NCBI GenBank assembly: GCA_035494855.1
Contig: DATJGR010000143.1
Span: 1 to 39,372 of the forward strand
Source of the DNA: DATJGR01 sp035494855
GTDB lineage: Bacteria > Pseudomonadota > Gammaproteobacteria > Pseudomonadales > Azotimanducaceae
Length of the DNA stretch: 39,372 bases
Direction: 5' to 3'
Position numbers and translations under genes: made by a program. Below the pieces are notes generated by a model, which saw only the letters and a program-made list of their open reading frames with translations, was not told where the DNA came from and ran no database searches. Positions within the stretch are counted from its first letter, which is position 1. Each line of letters opens with the position of its first letter. Positions 25,307 through 33,146 of this stretch are shown in pieces.

Positions 25307-26536
25307 ATGCATCGTTCGATGCTCGCCAACGTCACCGTAGAGTTTCGCTGGTTTCTCAAACAGATCGTTGCGCAGTTCGGCGCGCACGGACTTCTGGACA
25401 GCGCGGCATCGCTGACATACACGACGTTGTTCGCCGTCGTTCCGTTGATGACGGTCTCGTACACGATCCTCTCGATGTTCCCGGATTTCTCGACCATGGG
25501 GCAGCAGATCCAGGAGTTCGTCTTCGAGAATTTCGTACCGGCGAGTTCGGCGGTGATTCAGGAGCGGCTCGAGGACTTTTCGCACCAGGCGCGCGATCTG
25601 ACGATTGCAGGCTTCGCGTTTCTGCTGGTCACCGCGTTCTTGATGCTGGTGACGGTGGAGAAGGCGTTCAACGAGATCTGGCAGGTGGCGGAGCCGCGGC
25701 GCGGAATTCAACGGTTTCTGGTGTATTGGGGCGTCATGACGTGCGGTCCGCCGCTGGTCGTCGCGGGTCTGCTGCTCAGTTCGTATCTGATTTCGCTGCC
25801 GCTGCTCACGAACGCCGACACCGCGATGGCGCGTCAGGCTCTGCTCGGCTGGCTTCCGTCGCTATTCAGTTTCATCGGCTTCACCGTGTTGTTCTTCGCG
25901 ATGCCGAACTGCCGCGTGCGTCTGCGCGATGCGTTGGTCGGCGGTCTGCTGACGACGGTGTTCTTCGAGGCCGCAAAGCACTTCTTCACCACCATCGTCG
26001 GAAACGCGAACATGCAGCTCGTCTACGGCACGTTCGCCGCGGTGCCGTTGTTCCTCACGTGGGTGTATCTCGTCTGGGTGCTCGTCCTGTCCGGCGCCAT
26101 CGTCGTCCGTACGCTCGGCATCGAACGCGACGACGTGCAAAGCGACGGCGCGCCGATGCTCGTGCAGTGCATCCGGCTGTTGGCGTTCCTGCGTCGCGCG
26201 CACCTCGAAGGGCGACCAGTCACTCGCACCGATCTCAACGACGCAGTGAAGCTGTCCGGCGTCGAGCGTGAAGAAGTGTTGGCCGTATTGGGAGAGTTCA
26301 AGTTGGTAACGAGCGGAAATGGCGACCAGCTGTTGCTGGGGCGCGATCTGCGCGGCATCTCGCTGCTCGATCTGTATCGGCGGCTGCCCTGCGGACTCGA
26401 TGCCGACAGCCTCGCCGCGGTCAACGACATGCCACGGCTGATCGAACCGCTGCGCGACTACGCGCGGTACGGCGATTCACACCTCGACATCGATCTCGAT
26501 TCGATTCTGAGCGACGGCGAAGAGGCGCGCGCGTGA
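25307..26536 (+). CDS. YihY/BrkB family inner-membrane protein with C-terminal cytoplasmic domain
   Basis: 409-aa protein of the YihY (formerly RNase BN-like) family. Residues about 20-280 carry six hydrophobic segments with family markers SAASLTYTTLFAVVPLMTV, NEIWQV, LPNCRVRLRDALVGG-like sequence and YGTFAAVPLFLTWVYLVWV. From about 285 a cytoplasmic extension (about 125 residues) looks like a winged-helix-type domain with the acidic end HLDIDLDSILSDGEEA. Family members are integral membrane proteins of unsettled function; the older tRNA-nuclease claim is not supported. The stop overlaps the GTG of the thioredoxin-like gene, so the two are coupled. ATG 25319 is an alternative start. Confidence 0.92.
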   Translation: MHRSMLANVTVEFRWFLKQIVAQFGAHGLLDSAASLTYTTLFAVVPLMTVSYTILSMFPDFSTMGQQIQEFVFENFVPASSAVIQERLEDFSHQARDLTIAGFAFLLVTAFLMLVTVEKAFNEIWQVAEPRRGIQRFLVYWGVMTCGPPLVVAGLLLSSYLISLPLLTNADTAMARQALLGWLPSLFSFIGFTVLFFAMPNCRVRLRDALVGGLLTTVFFEAAKHFFTTIVGNANMQLVYGTFAAVPLFLTWVYLVWVLVLSGAIVVRTLGIERDDVQSDGAPMLVQCIRLLAFLRRAHLEGRPVTRTDLNDAVKLSGVEREEVLAVLGEFKLVTSGNGDQLLLGRDLRGISLLDLYRRLPCGLDADSLAAVNDMPRLIEPLRDYARYGDSHLDIDLDSILSDGEEARA

Positions 26537-26994
26537 CAGCGACCAAATCTGCCGGGTTGTTCCTGCTCATCGTCGTCGCCAGTTGCGCGCCGATCGATTT
26601 CGAATACGCCGACGGGGCCGCCGGCCGTTATTCCGAATGGCGCGGCCATTGGGTTTTCATCAACTACTGGGCCGAGTGGTGCGCGCCGTGTCGCTACGAA
26701 ATCCCGCAGCTGAACGCTCTCAACAAGGCGCAACCAGCCAACGACTTGCGTGTGGTCGGCGTGAATTTCGACGGTGTGGAGGGCGATGCGTTACGCGCGT
26801 TGATGCAACGGATGAGCATCGAATTCCCGGTGACGACGAAAGACCCGCGCGAGCGCTTCGGCTACGAACTGCCGGTGGTGTTACCCACCACGGTGGTGAT
26901 CGATCCGAACGGCGAGGTGGCGGCGACGCTGGTCGGTCCGCAAACGGAGTCGACGCTGCGCGCGGTCATGGAAGTCAGTGCCGCGCCGACTTGA
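26533..26994 (+). CDS. TlpA/ResA-like thioredoxin-fold lipoprotein
   Basis: 153-aa exported thiol-disulfide protein. A short signal peptide ends in the lipobox VVASC (C18), predicting a membrane-anchored periplasmic protein. The redox motif is WCAPC (C50/C53), with FINYWAEWCAPCRYEIPQL typical of TlpA-like reductases, and LPTTVVID carries the cis-Pro. The GTG start overlaps the yihY stop (GTGA). Its 3' end overlaps the converging transglycosylase gene by 20 bp. It might supply reductant to cytochrome maturation or cell-envelope proteins, such as the di-haem protein elsewhere in the window, but no specific partner is visible. Confidence 0.9.
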   Translation: MTATKSAGLFLLIVVASCAPIDFEYADGAAGRYSEWRGHWVFINYWAEWCAPCRYEIPQLNALNKAQPANDLRVVGVNFDGVEGDALRALMQRMSIEFPVTTKDPRERFGYELPVVLPTTVVIDPNGEVAATLVGPQTESTLRAVMEVSAAPT

Positions 26995-27688
26995 CCGCGT
27001 GGCACGCCGCCAGACTGTAGGCCTTGCATCCAGCCTGCAGCTTTGGAAGGTCGTCGGTGGTTTGCGTCTGCCAGCGCGCGCGATAGGCATACACGACGAG
27101 TTCCGGATAGTTCAGCCGTCCACGGCTGCCGTTGTACCGCGCCAGCGCGTCGATGAGATCGCCGCGCGCCTCCGTCAGATACTGCGCGAGGATCGCGGTG
27201 CCGTAGCGTACGTTGGTTTCGATCTGGGTCAGGTTGTCATGCGGCCGGCCGATCTCGTTTCGCCAGAACGGCATCACCTGCATCAGACCTTGCGCGCCGG
27301 CGCTCGACACCGCGAAGCGGTCGAAACGGCTTTCCACCTGCATCACCGCCAGCACAAGGTCCGGATCCATGTCGTGTCTGTTCGCTTCGCGATACACCAT
27401 GCGGAGGATCAGTTCGCGTTCCTGGTCGTTCGACACATAGCGAGCGAGCTTCGGTACCGAACTCAGCAGCCACACTTGTGCATCGAAATGATCGCCGTGT
27501 TCCACCTCATCCGACATGCTGCGCGCGAGTGCGTCGATGACGAGAGGGTCGACCGGCTGCTGCGCCGGTGCCGCGGCAAGGGCGACCCACGGCAGACATA
27601 GCGCAACGAAGAAGTAAGTGCACCGCCATGACGACCTTGGCGAGCTGCGTGTGACGGTGTCGGGTTCAATACGGCTGCGATCAATCAT
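26975..27688 (-). CDS. Soluble lytic murein transglycosylase (SLT domain)
   Basis: 237-aa exported peptidoglycan lyase. The N-terminus has a basic stretch, then the hydrophobic segment TYFFVALCLPWVALAAA (24-40) as signal peptide. The SLT domain starts near residue 95 and contains the catalytic Glu in AVMQVESRFD (E119), then SAGAQGLMQVMPFW and NVRYGTAIL with YNGSRGRLNYPELV. It cleaves glycan strands to form 1,6-anhydro-muropeptides. The ATG at 27688 overlaps the proS stop (ATGA), indicating coupling to prolyl-tRNA synthetase. The first about 20 residues before the hydrophobic core are unusually long and Arg-rich, so a later start cannot be excluded. Confidence 0.92.
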   Translation of the reverse strand: MIDRSRIEPDTVTRSSPRSSWRCTYFFVALCLPWVALAAAPAQQPVDPLVIDALARSMSDEVEHGDHFDAQVWLLSSVPKLARYVSNDQERELILRMVYREANRHDMDPDLVLAVMQVESRFDRFAVSSAGAQGLMQVMPFWRNEIGRPHDNLTQIETNVRYGTAILAQYLTEARGDLIDALARYNGSRGRLNYPELVVYAYRARWQTQTTDDLPKLQAGCKAYSLAACHAVKSARH

Positions 27689-29397
27689 CCAGCGATTGCG
27701 GCGCGCACGTGGGCCGTCACTGTGTCGACGTTGACCGCGAGCGTATCAGCAGACCGGCGCGTTCGATACTCGACCTGACCCGCTTTGAGATTCCGTTCAC
27801 CGATCACGATTCGATGAGGTATCCCGATCAGGTCCGCGTCGGCGAATTTGACGCCTGGCCGTTCGTCGCGGTCGTCCAACAACGTTTCGATGCCGAGCGT
27901 TTCGAACTCGGCCAACAGCCGGTCCGCCGTCGCGCGAACGCCGTCCGACTTTGCGTAGTTCAAAGCGACGAGATGCACCGCGAACGGGGCGACTGGTTGC
28001 GGCCAGATGATGCCGTCGGCGTCGTGGCATTGTTCGATGATGGCGCCGACGAGCCGCGTAACGCCCATGCCGTACGTACCCATGATCAGCGTTTTCATGG
28101 TGCCGTCCTGATCGAGCACTTTGGCGTCCAGCGATTCGCTGTACTTGCGGCCAAGCTGGAAGATGTGTCCCACTTCGATGCCGCGCATGATCGACAGGCG
28201 TCCCTTTCCGTCCGGCGACGGATCACCGTCGACGACATTTCGCAGGTCGACGACACGATCGTCCGCCACTTGGGCGTCGCGTCCCCAATTCGCCCCGCGG
28301 TGGTGATAGCCGTCGTCGTTCGCGCCGCAGATGAAGTCGACGGCCGCGCGCGCACTACGATCGACGTAGGTCGGTAGAGCCAGTCCGATCGGTCCGAGCG
28401 AGCCGACGCCGCACGCGACGCTGGCGCGGATTGCCGCGTCGGTCGCGAACGTCAGCGGCGACGCCACACCAGGCAGCTTCTGCGCTTTGATTTCGTTGAG
28501 TTCGTGATCGCCGCGCAGCACGAGTGCGACCGGTCCATCGGTGCCGATTACGATCAACGTCTTCAGCGTTTGCGCAGCGGGCACTTTGAAGAACTCGGCG
28601 ATCTGTTCGATCGTATGCTGGCCCGGTGTTGCGATCTTCTCGAACTTCGCTGTCGATTTGGCAGAGCCGACCGGCGGCGCCAGCGCCTCGGCTTTCTCTA
28701 CATTCGCGGCGTAGTCGCTCGAATCGCTGAATGCAATGCGGTCTTCCCCGCTGCTCGCGAGCACCTGGAATTCGTGCGACAGGCTGCCGCCGATGTTACC
28801 GGTGTCAGCCAGCACGGCACGAAAATCGAGTTGCATGCGTGACAGAATCCGTCCGTAGCACGCGTGCATCTCGGCATACGTTTCATCGAACGACGCTTCG
28901 TCGAGGTGAAACGAGTAGCCGTCCTTCATCAGAAACTCGCGCGCGCGCATCACACCGAAGCGCGGCCGGATCTCGTCGCGGAACTTCAGGTTGATCTGAT
29001 AGAGGTTGCACGGCAGTTGTTTGTAGCTCTGCACTTCGCGCCGAACGATGTCGGTGATGACTTCTTCGTGCGTGGGTCCGAGGCAGAAATCCCGCTGGTG
29101 GCGATCCTGCAGACGCAGCATTTCCGGCCCCATCTTTTCCCAGCGATTCGACTCGTGCCACAGTTCGGCCGGTTGGACGAACGGCATCAGCACTTCCTGT
29201 GCGCCGCTGCGATTCATCTCTTCGCGGATGATTGCCTCGACCTTACGCAGCACGCGCAGACCGAGCGGCAGCCAGGTGTAAATGCCGGCGGCGAGTCGGC
29301 GGATGAGTCCCGCGCGCAGCATGAAGCGGTGGCTCGGAATGTCGGCGTCGGCCGGCGTCTCTTTCAGAGTGGGAATCAGCAGCTGACTCGCGCGCAT
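27685..29397 (-). CDS. proS: Prolyl-tRNA synthetase, bacterial type with editing insertion
   Basis: 570-aa class II aminoacyl-tRNA synthetase. The N-terminus MRASQLLIPTLKETPADA is that of bacterial-type ProRS. Class II motif 1 surrounds LAAGIYTWLPLG, and motif 2 is FRDEIRPRFGVMRAREFLMKD. Between about 225 and 385 lies the cis-editing insertion (INS) that hydrolyses Ala-tRNAPro, with VALVLRGDHELNEIK. Motif 3 is GMGVTRLVGAIIEQ, followed by the anticodon-binding domain (IGIPHRIVIGERN). Length matches E. coli ProS. The gene is upstream of, and overlaps, the lytic transglycosylase. Confidence 0.97.
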   Translation of the reverse strand: MRASQLLIPTLKETPADADIPSHRFMLRAGLIRRLAAGIYTWLPLGLRVLRKVEAIIREEMNRSGAQEVLMPFVQPAELWHESNRWEKMGPEMLRLQDRHQRDFCLGPTHEEVITDIVRREVQSYKQLPCNLYQINLKFRDEIRPRFGVMRAREFLMKDGYSFHLDEASFDETYAEMHACYGRILSRMQLDFRAVLADTGNIGGSLSHEFQVLASSGEDRIAFSDSSDYAANVEKAEALAPPVGSAKSTAKFEKIATPGQHTIEQIAEFFKVPAAQTLKTLIVIGTDGPVALVLRGDHELNEIKAQKLPGVASPLTFATDAAIRASVACGVGSLGPIGLALPTYVDRSARAAVDFICGANDDGYHHRGANWGRDAQVADDRVVDLRNVVDGDPSPDGKGRLSIMRGIEVGHIFQLGRKYSESLDAKVLDQDGTMKTLIMGTYGMGVTRLVGAIIEQCHDADGIIWPQPVAPFAVHLVALNYAKSDGVRATADRLLAEFETLGIETLLDDRDERPGVKFADADLIGIPHRIVIGERNLKAGQVEYRTRRSADTLAVNVDTVTAHVRAAIAG

Positions 29398-29476
29398 GGT
29401 TCTCTACGGGTCCTGAACGGCTGCCGGCATTCTAGCGATCCGCGAGCGATTCGCGATCGGCGAATCGAAAACGGCG

Positions 29477-29503
29477 AAAAAAAGGGCCGTCTTACCGGCC
29501 CTT
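29477..29503 (-). terminator. Intrinsic terminator of the HU-like gene
   Basis: On the minus strand an 8-bp stem AAGGGCCG/CGGCCCTT with a 6-base loop is followed directly by a run of T (seven A on the plus strand at 29477-29483). It lies 22 bases downstream of the HU-like stop codon and before proS, which is transcribed in the same direction. This separates the histone-like gene from proS as its own transcription unit. Confidence 0.88.
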
Positions 29504-29524
29504 CAAATCGGAGCGGATCAGCGA

Positions 29525-30022
29525 TCAGCCGACCATTTCCTTGAGGCGCTTCAACGCAGCGACGCGGACGCGAATCGATGCCGGCTTCGCCGGAATCATG
29601 ATTTCTGCCCCCGTTGCCGGGTTGCGGCCGAGACGTTTCTTCGTTGCAGGGCGTTTCACGGCGCGCACCTTCAGCAGACCCGGCAGGGTGAATTCACCCA
29701 CGCCTTTCTTGCTGATGTGACGCTTGATCAGCATTTCCAGTTCTTCGATGACCGAGTCGACCTGTTTGCGCGTCAGTGCGGTTGCGCTGGCGATCTCATT
29801 CAGAATCCCGGTCTTCGTCATCTTCTGAGTGACTGGACCTTTGGATGCTTTCGGAGCGGCTTTCTTTTTCGCGGCGGATTTCTTGGCGGCGGATTTGCGG
29901 GCGGCGGCTTTGCGGATTGCCTTGCGTTTTGCAGGGGCTTTCTTCTTCTTGGCGGGCGCCTTTCTCTTCGCGGGCGCTTTCTTCTTAGCAGCTTTCTTAG
30001 CAGGAGCCTTTTTCTTTGCCAT
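29525..30022 (-). CDS. HU/IHF-family DNA-binding protein with histone-H1-like Lys/Ala/Pro-rich N-terminal tail
   Basis: 165-aa nucleoid protein. Residues 1-65 are a low-complexity tail of repeated AKKKAPAKK-type units with about half basic residues, like the tails of eukaryotic H1, AlgP and bacterial HU variants. Residues 68-165 are the HU fold: MTKTGILNEIASAT, then FTLPGLLKVR and the DNA-contact arm with GRNPATG (132-138) and IMIPAKPASIRVR. HU dimers bend and compact DNA; the tail should add non-specific DNA binding. The ATG at 30022 has AGGGA about 7 bases upstream. It has its own promoter (30150-30178) and terminator. A conventional tailless HU gene is not in the window. Tail length may vary among strains because of repeat slippage. 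Confidence 0.94.
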   Translation of the reverse strand: MAKKKAPAKKAAKKKAPAKRKAPAKKKKAPAKRKAIRKAAARKSAAKKSAAKKKAAPKASKGPVTQKMTKTGILNEIASATALTRKQVDSVIEELEMLIKRHISKKGVGEFTLPGLLKVRAVKRPATKKRLGRNPATGAEIMIPAKPASIRVRVAALKRLKEMVG

Positions 30023-30356
30023 TCGATTTCCCTTATCTAGTTGCAGTCGGGGCTGATTGAATCGGCGCGACTACGCGACGGACATCCAACCCATCACTTA
30101 TGAGGATCCTGAGCGAAAACAGCGTTCATCGGCTCCCCAATGAGCGCGCTTTATACTGCATTCAATTATGCCTAGCAAGGAACGACACGCCTTTTTTCAA
30201 TGTTTTCGCGGGCTTTTTTCATTATCCTATGCGCCGCTCCACGATTGCCGGTGTCTGCGATACGTTTCTTCTGAATGTGCACCGAATCGCCGGACCTGAT
30301 TTTTCATTGGTGAAATGCTTCCAACGTTTGACGAGTCATCGAAGGATTTTCTGAAC
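30023..30356. other. 334-bp AT-richer intergenic region between HU-like gene and fmdB
   Basis: This is the only stretch over 300 bp without a gene. It is visibly richer in A/T and T-runs than the rest of the window. It holds the minus-strand promoter of the HU-like gene at 30150-30178, leaving a leader of about 120 bases. Plus-strand promoter elements for fmdB are not clear; TATCCT near 30223 is a weak -10 candidate. An 84-codon open frame (30100-30354) has no ribosome-binding site or family-like sequence and is not called. Confidence 0.6.
30150..30178 (-). promoter_or_regulatory. Sigma70-type promoter for the HU-like gene
   Basis: On the minus strand TTGCTA (30173-30178) and TATAAA (30150-30155) are separated by exactly 17 bases, matching the consensus at 4 of 6 and 5 of 6 positions. 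Transcription would start near 30143, giving a leader of about 120 bases before the ATG at 30022. The spacer is A/T-rich, as is common for strong nucleoid-protein promoters. The call is by eye. Confidence 0.65.
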
Positions 30357-30788
30357 ATGCCGATCTACGAGTACCAATGTGAGGGCTGCGAATACGAATT
30401 CGAGTCGTTGCAGAGAATGAGCGAACCATCGCTCACGCAGTGTCCTTCGTGTGGAAAAGACCTTCTGAAGAAGAAGATCTCCGCAGTTGCGTTCCGCTTG
30501 AAGGGTGGTGGTTGGTACGAGACCGACTTCAAATCCGGCGACAAGAAGAACGTCGCGAGCAGCAGTGATTCGGGTGGCGAATCCGCTTCGAGCGAATCGA
30601 AGAGCGAGTCGAAGAGCGAGACGAAGTCGAGCGACGGTGCTACCAGCAGCAAGACCGACAATTCGACGAAGTCGAGCGAGCCTGCGGAGAAAAGCCCCAA
30701 GAAAGGCGCCAAGAACGGGTCGCCGAAGAGCGCACCGAAGAACGAATCGAAGTCGAAGGGCGGTAGCGACAAGTCGTCCAAAACCTGA
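30357..30788 (+). CDS. FmdB-family zinc-ribbon protein with Ser/Lys-rich tail
   Basis: 143-aa protein. The start at 30357 (MPIYEYQC) is the invariant FmdB N-terminus, with AAGGA about 10 bases upstream; the frame extends to 30315 but without support. Four cysteines C8, C11, C29 and C32 form the zinc ribbon (YQCEGCEYEFE and QCPSCGKD). After GGGWYETDF (about residue 58) the rest is a low-complexity tail of Ser, Lys, Glu and Gly, much longer than the core and likely disordered. FmdB proteins are small putative regulators of unknown role and often precede aspS, as here. The 106 bp to aspS contains a long inverted repeat. Confidence 0.92.
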   Translation: MPIYEYQCEGCEYEFESLQRMSEPSLTQCPSCGKDLLKKKISAVAFRLKGGGWYETDFKSGDKKNVASSSDSGGESASSESKSESKSETKSSDGATSSKTDNSTKSSEPAEKSPKKGAKNGSPKSAPKNESKSKGGSDKSSKT

Positions 30789-30824
30789 CGCCCGCTGCGA
30801 TTTCCCAATGCATTCATTGGCCGA

Positions 30825-30870
30825 GCGCGGGCGGCAGGCCCTTCACATGTGATAGGCTGCCGCCCCGCGC
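30825..30870. repeat. Long inverted repeat in the aspS leader
   Basis: The arms are GCGCGGGCGGCAG (30825-30837) and CTGCCGCCCCGCGC (30857-30870), complementary over 13 pairs with one bulged base. The 19-base loop contains the perfect palindrome TCACATGTGA (30843-30852). It ends 24 bases before the aspS ATG and is not followed by a proper U-run (only TTTTTC just before the ATG). It may be a leader structure, an operator or a weak terminator of fmdB. Confidence 0.7.
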
Positions 30871-30894
30871 GACATTTCCCCTAGGACGTTTTTC

Positions 30895-32646
30895 ATGCGC
30901 AGTCACTACTGTGGCGATCTCGACGCATCGCAGGTCGATCGCGAAGTCGAACTCTGTGGTTGGGTGCATCGACGCCGCGATCACGGCGGCGTGATCTTTC
31001 TCGACGTGCGTGATCGCACCGGCATCGTGCAGGTCGTCTACGACCCCGACGTCGAAGACAGCTTCGCAACCGCCGACAAAGTCAGAAACGAATTCGTGCT
31101 GCGCATCACCGGACGCGTACGGCTGCGTCCGAGCGGAACGGTCAACCCGGACATGAAGACCGGCGAGATCGAAGTGCTCGGCCGCACGCTCGAGATCCTG
31201 AACGCATCGCTCACGCCACCGTTCCAGCTCGATGATTACTCCGATGCCGGCGAAGACATCCGTTTGCGCTATCGCTACCTCGATCTGCGCCGACCTGAAA
31301 TGCAGCATCGCTTGCGGATGCGCGCGACGATTCTGTCGGTAGTGCGGCGCTATCTCGAAGCGGCCGGATACACCGAGATCGAAACGCCGATTCTCACGCG
31401 CGCCACGCCGGAAGGTGCGCGCGACTATCTCGTGCCGAGCCGCACGCATCCGGGTCAGTTCTTTGCTCTGCCACAATCGCCGCAGGTGTTCAAACAGCTG
31501 CTGATGATGTCCGGCATGGACAAGTACTATCAGATCGCGCGCTGCTTTCGCGACGAAGACCTGCGCGCCGACCGCCAACCCGAGTTCACGCAGATCGACA
31601 TCGAAGCGTCGTTCGTCGACGAGCACGACATCATGACGTTGACGGAAGGCATGGTGCGGAGCCTGTTTTCCGACGTGCTGCGCGTGGAGTTGCCCAAATT
31701 CCCGGTGCTTTCGTTCGAAGAGGCGATGCGGCGCTACGCCAGCGACAAACCCGATCTGCGCAATCCGCTCGAACTGGTCGACATCGCCGATCTGGTGAAA
31801 ACGGTCGAGTTCAAAGTTTTCAATGCGCCGGCGAACGATCCGAAAGGTCGCGTGGCAGCGTTGCGAGCGCCCGGCGCGGGTCGGCTGTCGCGCAAGGAAC
31901 TCGATGGATACGCCGATTTCGTCGGCCGTTACGGCGCGAAAGGTCTTGCCTATATAAAGGTGAATGAACGGGGCGCCGGTTCGGCCGGCCTGCAGTCGCC
32001 GATTCTGAAGTTCCTGCCGGAACCGGTGATCGAGGCGGTGCTCGATCGCGCCGGCGCCGTTGCGGGCGACGTCGTGTTCTTCGGTGCCGACCAGTCCGAC
32101 ATCGTGAACGGTGCGCTTGGCGCGCTCCGCAATCAGCTCGGCGCAGACCTCGGACTCGTCGAAGACCGCTGGGCGCCGTGCTGGGTCGTCGACTGGCCGA
32201 TGTTCGAACGCGGCAAAGAAGGGCGCCTCGAAGCGATGCACCATCCGTTCACCAGCCCCGCGTGCACCGTCGAAGAATTGCTGGCGAATCCCGAGGCCGC
32301 GCACGCGCGCGCGTACGACGTCGTGCTGAACGGCTACGAACTCGGCGGCGGCTCGATCCGGATGCATCGCAACGAGATGCAGAAAGCGGTGTTCGAGTCT
32401 CTGCAGCTTGGCCAGGAAGCGGAATCGCGCTTCGGCTTTCTGCTCGACGCGCTGAAGTACGGCTGTCCGCCGCATGGCGGCATCGCGCTCGGCGTCGACC
32501 GGCTGGTGATGCTGATGGTCGGGGCCGGCGCGATTCGCGACGTGATCGCATTTCCGAAAACGCAGACCGCGGCGTGTCCGCTCACCGCGGCGCCGACCGC
32601 GGTCGACGAACATCAGCTGCGCGAACTGCACATCCGACTTCGATAG
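30895..32646 (+). CDS. aspS: Aspartyl-tRNA synthetase (probably non-discriminating Asp/Asn type)
   Basis: 583-aa bacterial-type class IIb synthetase: OB anticodon-binding domain (1-110), catalytic core with motif 2 FRDEDLRADRQPEFTQIDIE, the GAD insertion (about 280-420) and motif 3 GGIALGVDRLVMLMVG. AGGA lies 8 bases before the ATG. In the anticodon domain, H30 (RRDHGG) and G81 (RPSGTVN) match the residues reported to relax tRNA choice in the Pseudomonas enzyme, whereas discriminating enzymes such as E. coli have Leu and Lys-like residues. This predicts that it also charges tRNAAsn, so the cell would use GatCAB. ruvC follows after 12 bp, without the frequent yebC between them. Confidence 0.97.
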   Translation: MRSHYCGDLDASQVDREVELCGWVHRRRDHGGVIFLDVRDRTGIVQVVYDPDVEDSFATADKVRNEFVLRITGRVRLRPSGTVNPDMKTGEIEVLGRTLEILNASLTPPFQLDDYSDAGEDIRLRYRYLDLRRPEMQHRLRMRATILSVVRRYLEAAGYTEIETPILTRATPEGARDYLVPSRTHPGQFFALPQSPQVFKQLLMMSGMDKYYQIARCFRDEDLRADRQPEFTQIDIEASFVDEHDIMTLTEGMVRSLFSDVLRVELPKFPVLSFEEAMRRYASDKPDLRNPLELVDIADLVKTVEFKVFNAPANDPKGRVAALRAPGAGRLSRKELDGYADFVGRYGAKGLAYIKVNERGAGSAGLQSPILKFLPEPVIEAVLDRAGAVAGDVVFFGADQSDIVNGALGALRNQLGADLGLVEDRWAPCWVVDWPMFERGKEGRLEAMHHPFTSPACTVEELLANPEAAHARAYDVVLNGYELGGGSIRMHRNEMQKAVFESLQLGQEAESRFGFLLDALKYGCPPHGGIALGVDRLVMLMVGAGAIRDVIAFPKTQTAACPLTAAPTAVDEHQLRELHIRLR

Positions 32647-32658
32647 GCGGATCACGAT

Positions 32659-33141
32659 ATGACGCGAATTCTCGGCATCGATCCGGGATCGCGCGTCACC
32701 GGTTACGGCGTGATCGAAGTGCGGCGTGGTAAATCCGTTTACGTGGCGAGCGGCTGCATCCGCACCAGCCGCGTCGACGTGCCGTCGCGCCTCGGCGAGA
32801 TCTACGACGGCGTCGCGTCGCTGATCCGCGAACTCGCGCCCGACGGGGTTGCGATCGAACAGGTGTTCATGGCCCGCAATGCGAGTTCGGCGCTGAAGCT
32901 CGGTCAGGCACGCGGTGCGGCGTTGGCCGCGGTGGTAGCTGTCAGGCTTCCGGTCGCGGAGTACGCAGCGAGGCGCGTCAAACAAGCCGTGACGGGAACC
33001 GGCGGCGCAACGAAATATCAGGTGCAGCACATGGTGTGCCGTTTGCTGAATCTCAACGCTTCACCGTCTGCAGACGCGGCCGATGCGCTTGCCATTGCCA
33101 TTTGCCACATCAATACTCTCGGCACGCGGAGCGTCGGCTGA
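32659..33141 (+). CDS. ruvC: Holliday junction resolvase RuvC
   Basis: 160-aa RNase H-fold nuclease that resolves Holliday junctions with RuvAB. The N-terminus TRILGIDPGSRVTGYGVIE holds the first catalytic Asp (D8). The other acidic residues are E67 in VAIEQVF and D139/D142 in ADAADALAIA. The segment NASSALKLGQARGAA is the conserved helix. It is slightly shorter than the E. coli protein (173 aa), ending soon after the last acidic pair. The start lies 12 bp after aspS with only a weak GGAT ribosome-binding stretch, consistent with coupling, and ruvA begins 5 bp after its stop. Confidence 0.96.
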   Translation: MTRILGIDPGSRVTGYGVIEVRRGKSVYVASGCIRTSRVDVPSRLGEIYDGVASLIRELAPDGVAIEQVFMARNASSALKLGQARGAALAAVVAVRLPVAEYAARRVKQAVTGTGGATKYQVQHMVCRLLNLNASPSADAADALAIAICHINTLGTRSVG

Positions 33142-33146
33142 CAAGG

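Noticed and set aside
30100..30354. 84-codon open frame between the HU-like gene and fmdB
   Set aside because: No ribosome-binding site, no family-like sequence, and it crosses the HU promoter; treated as intergenic.
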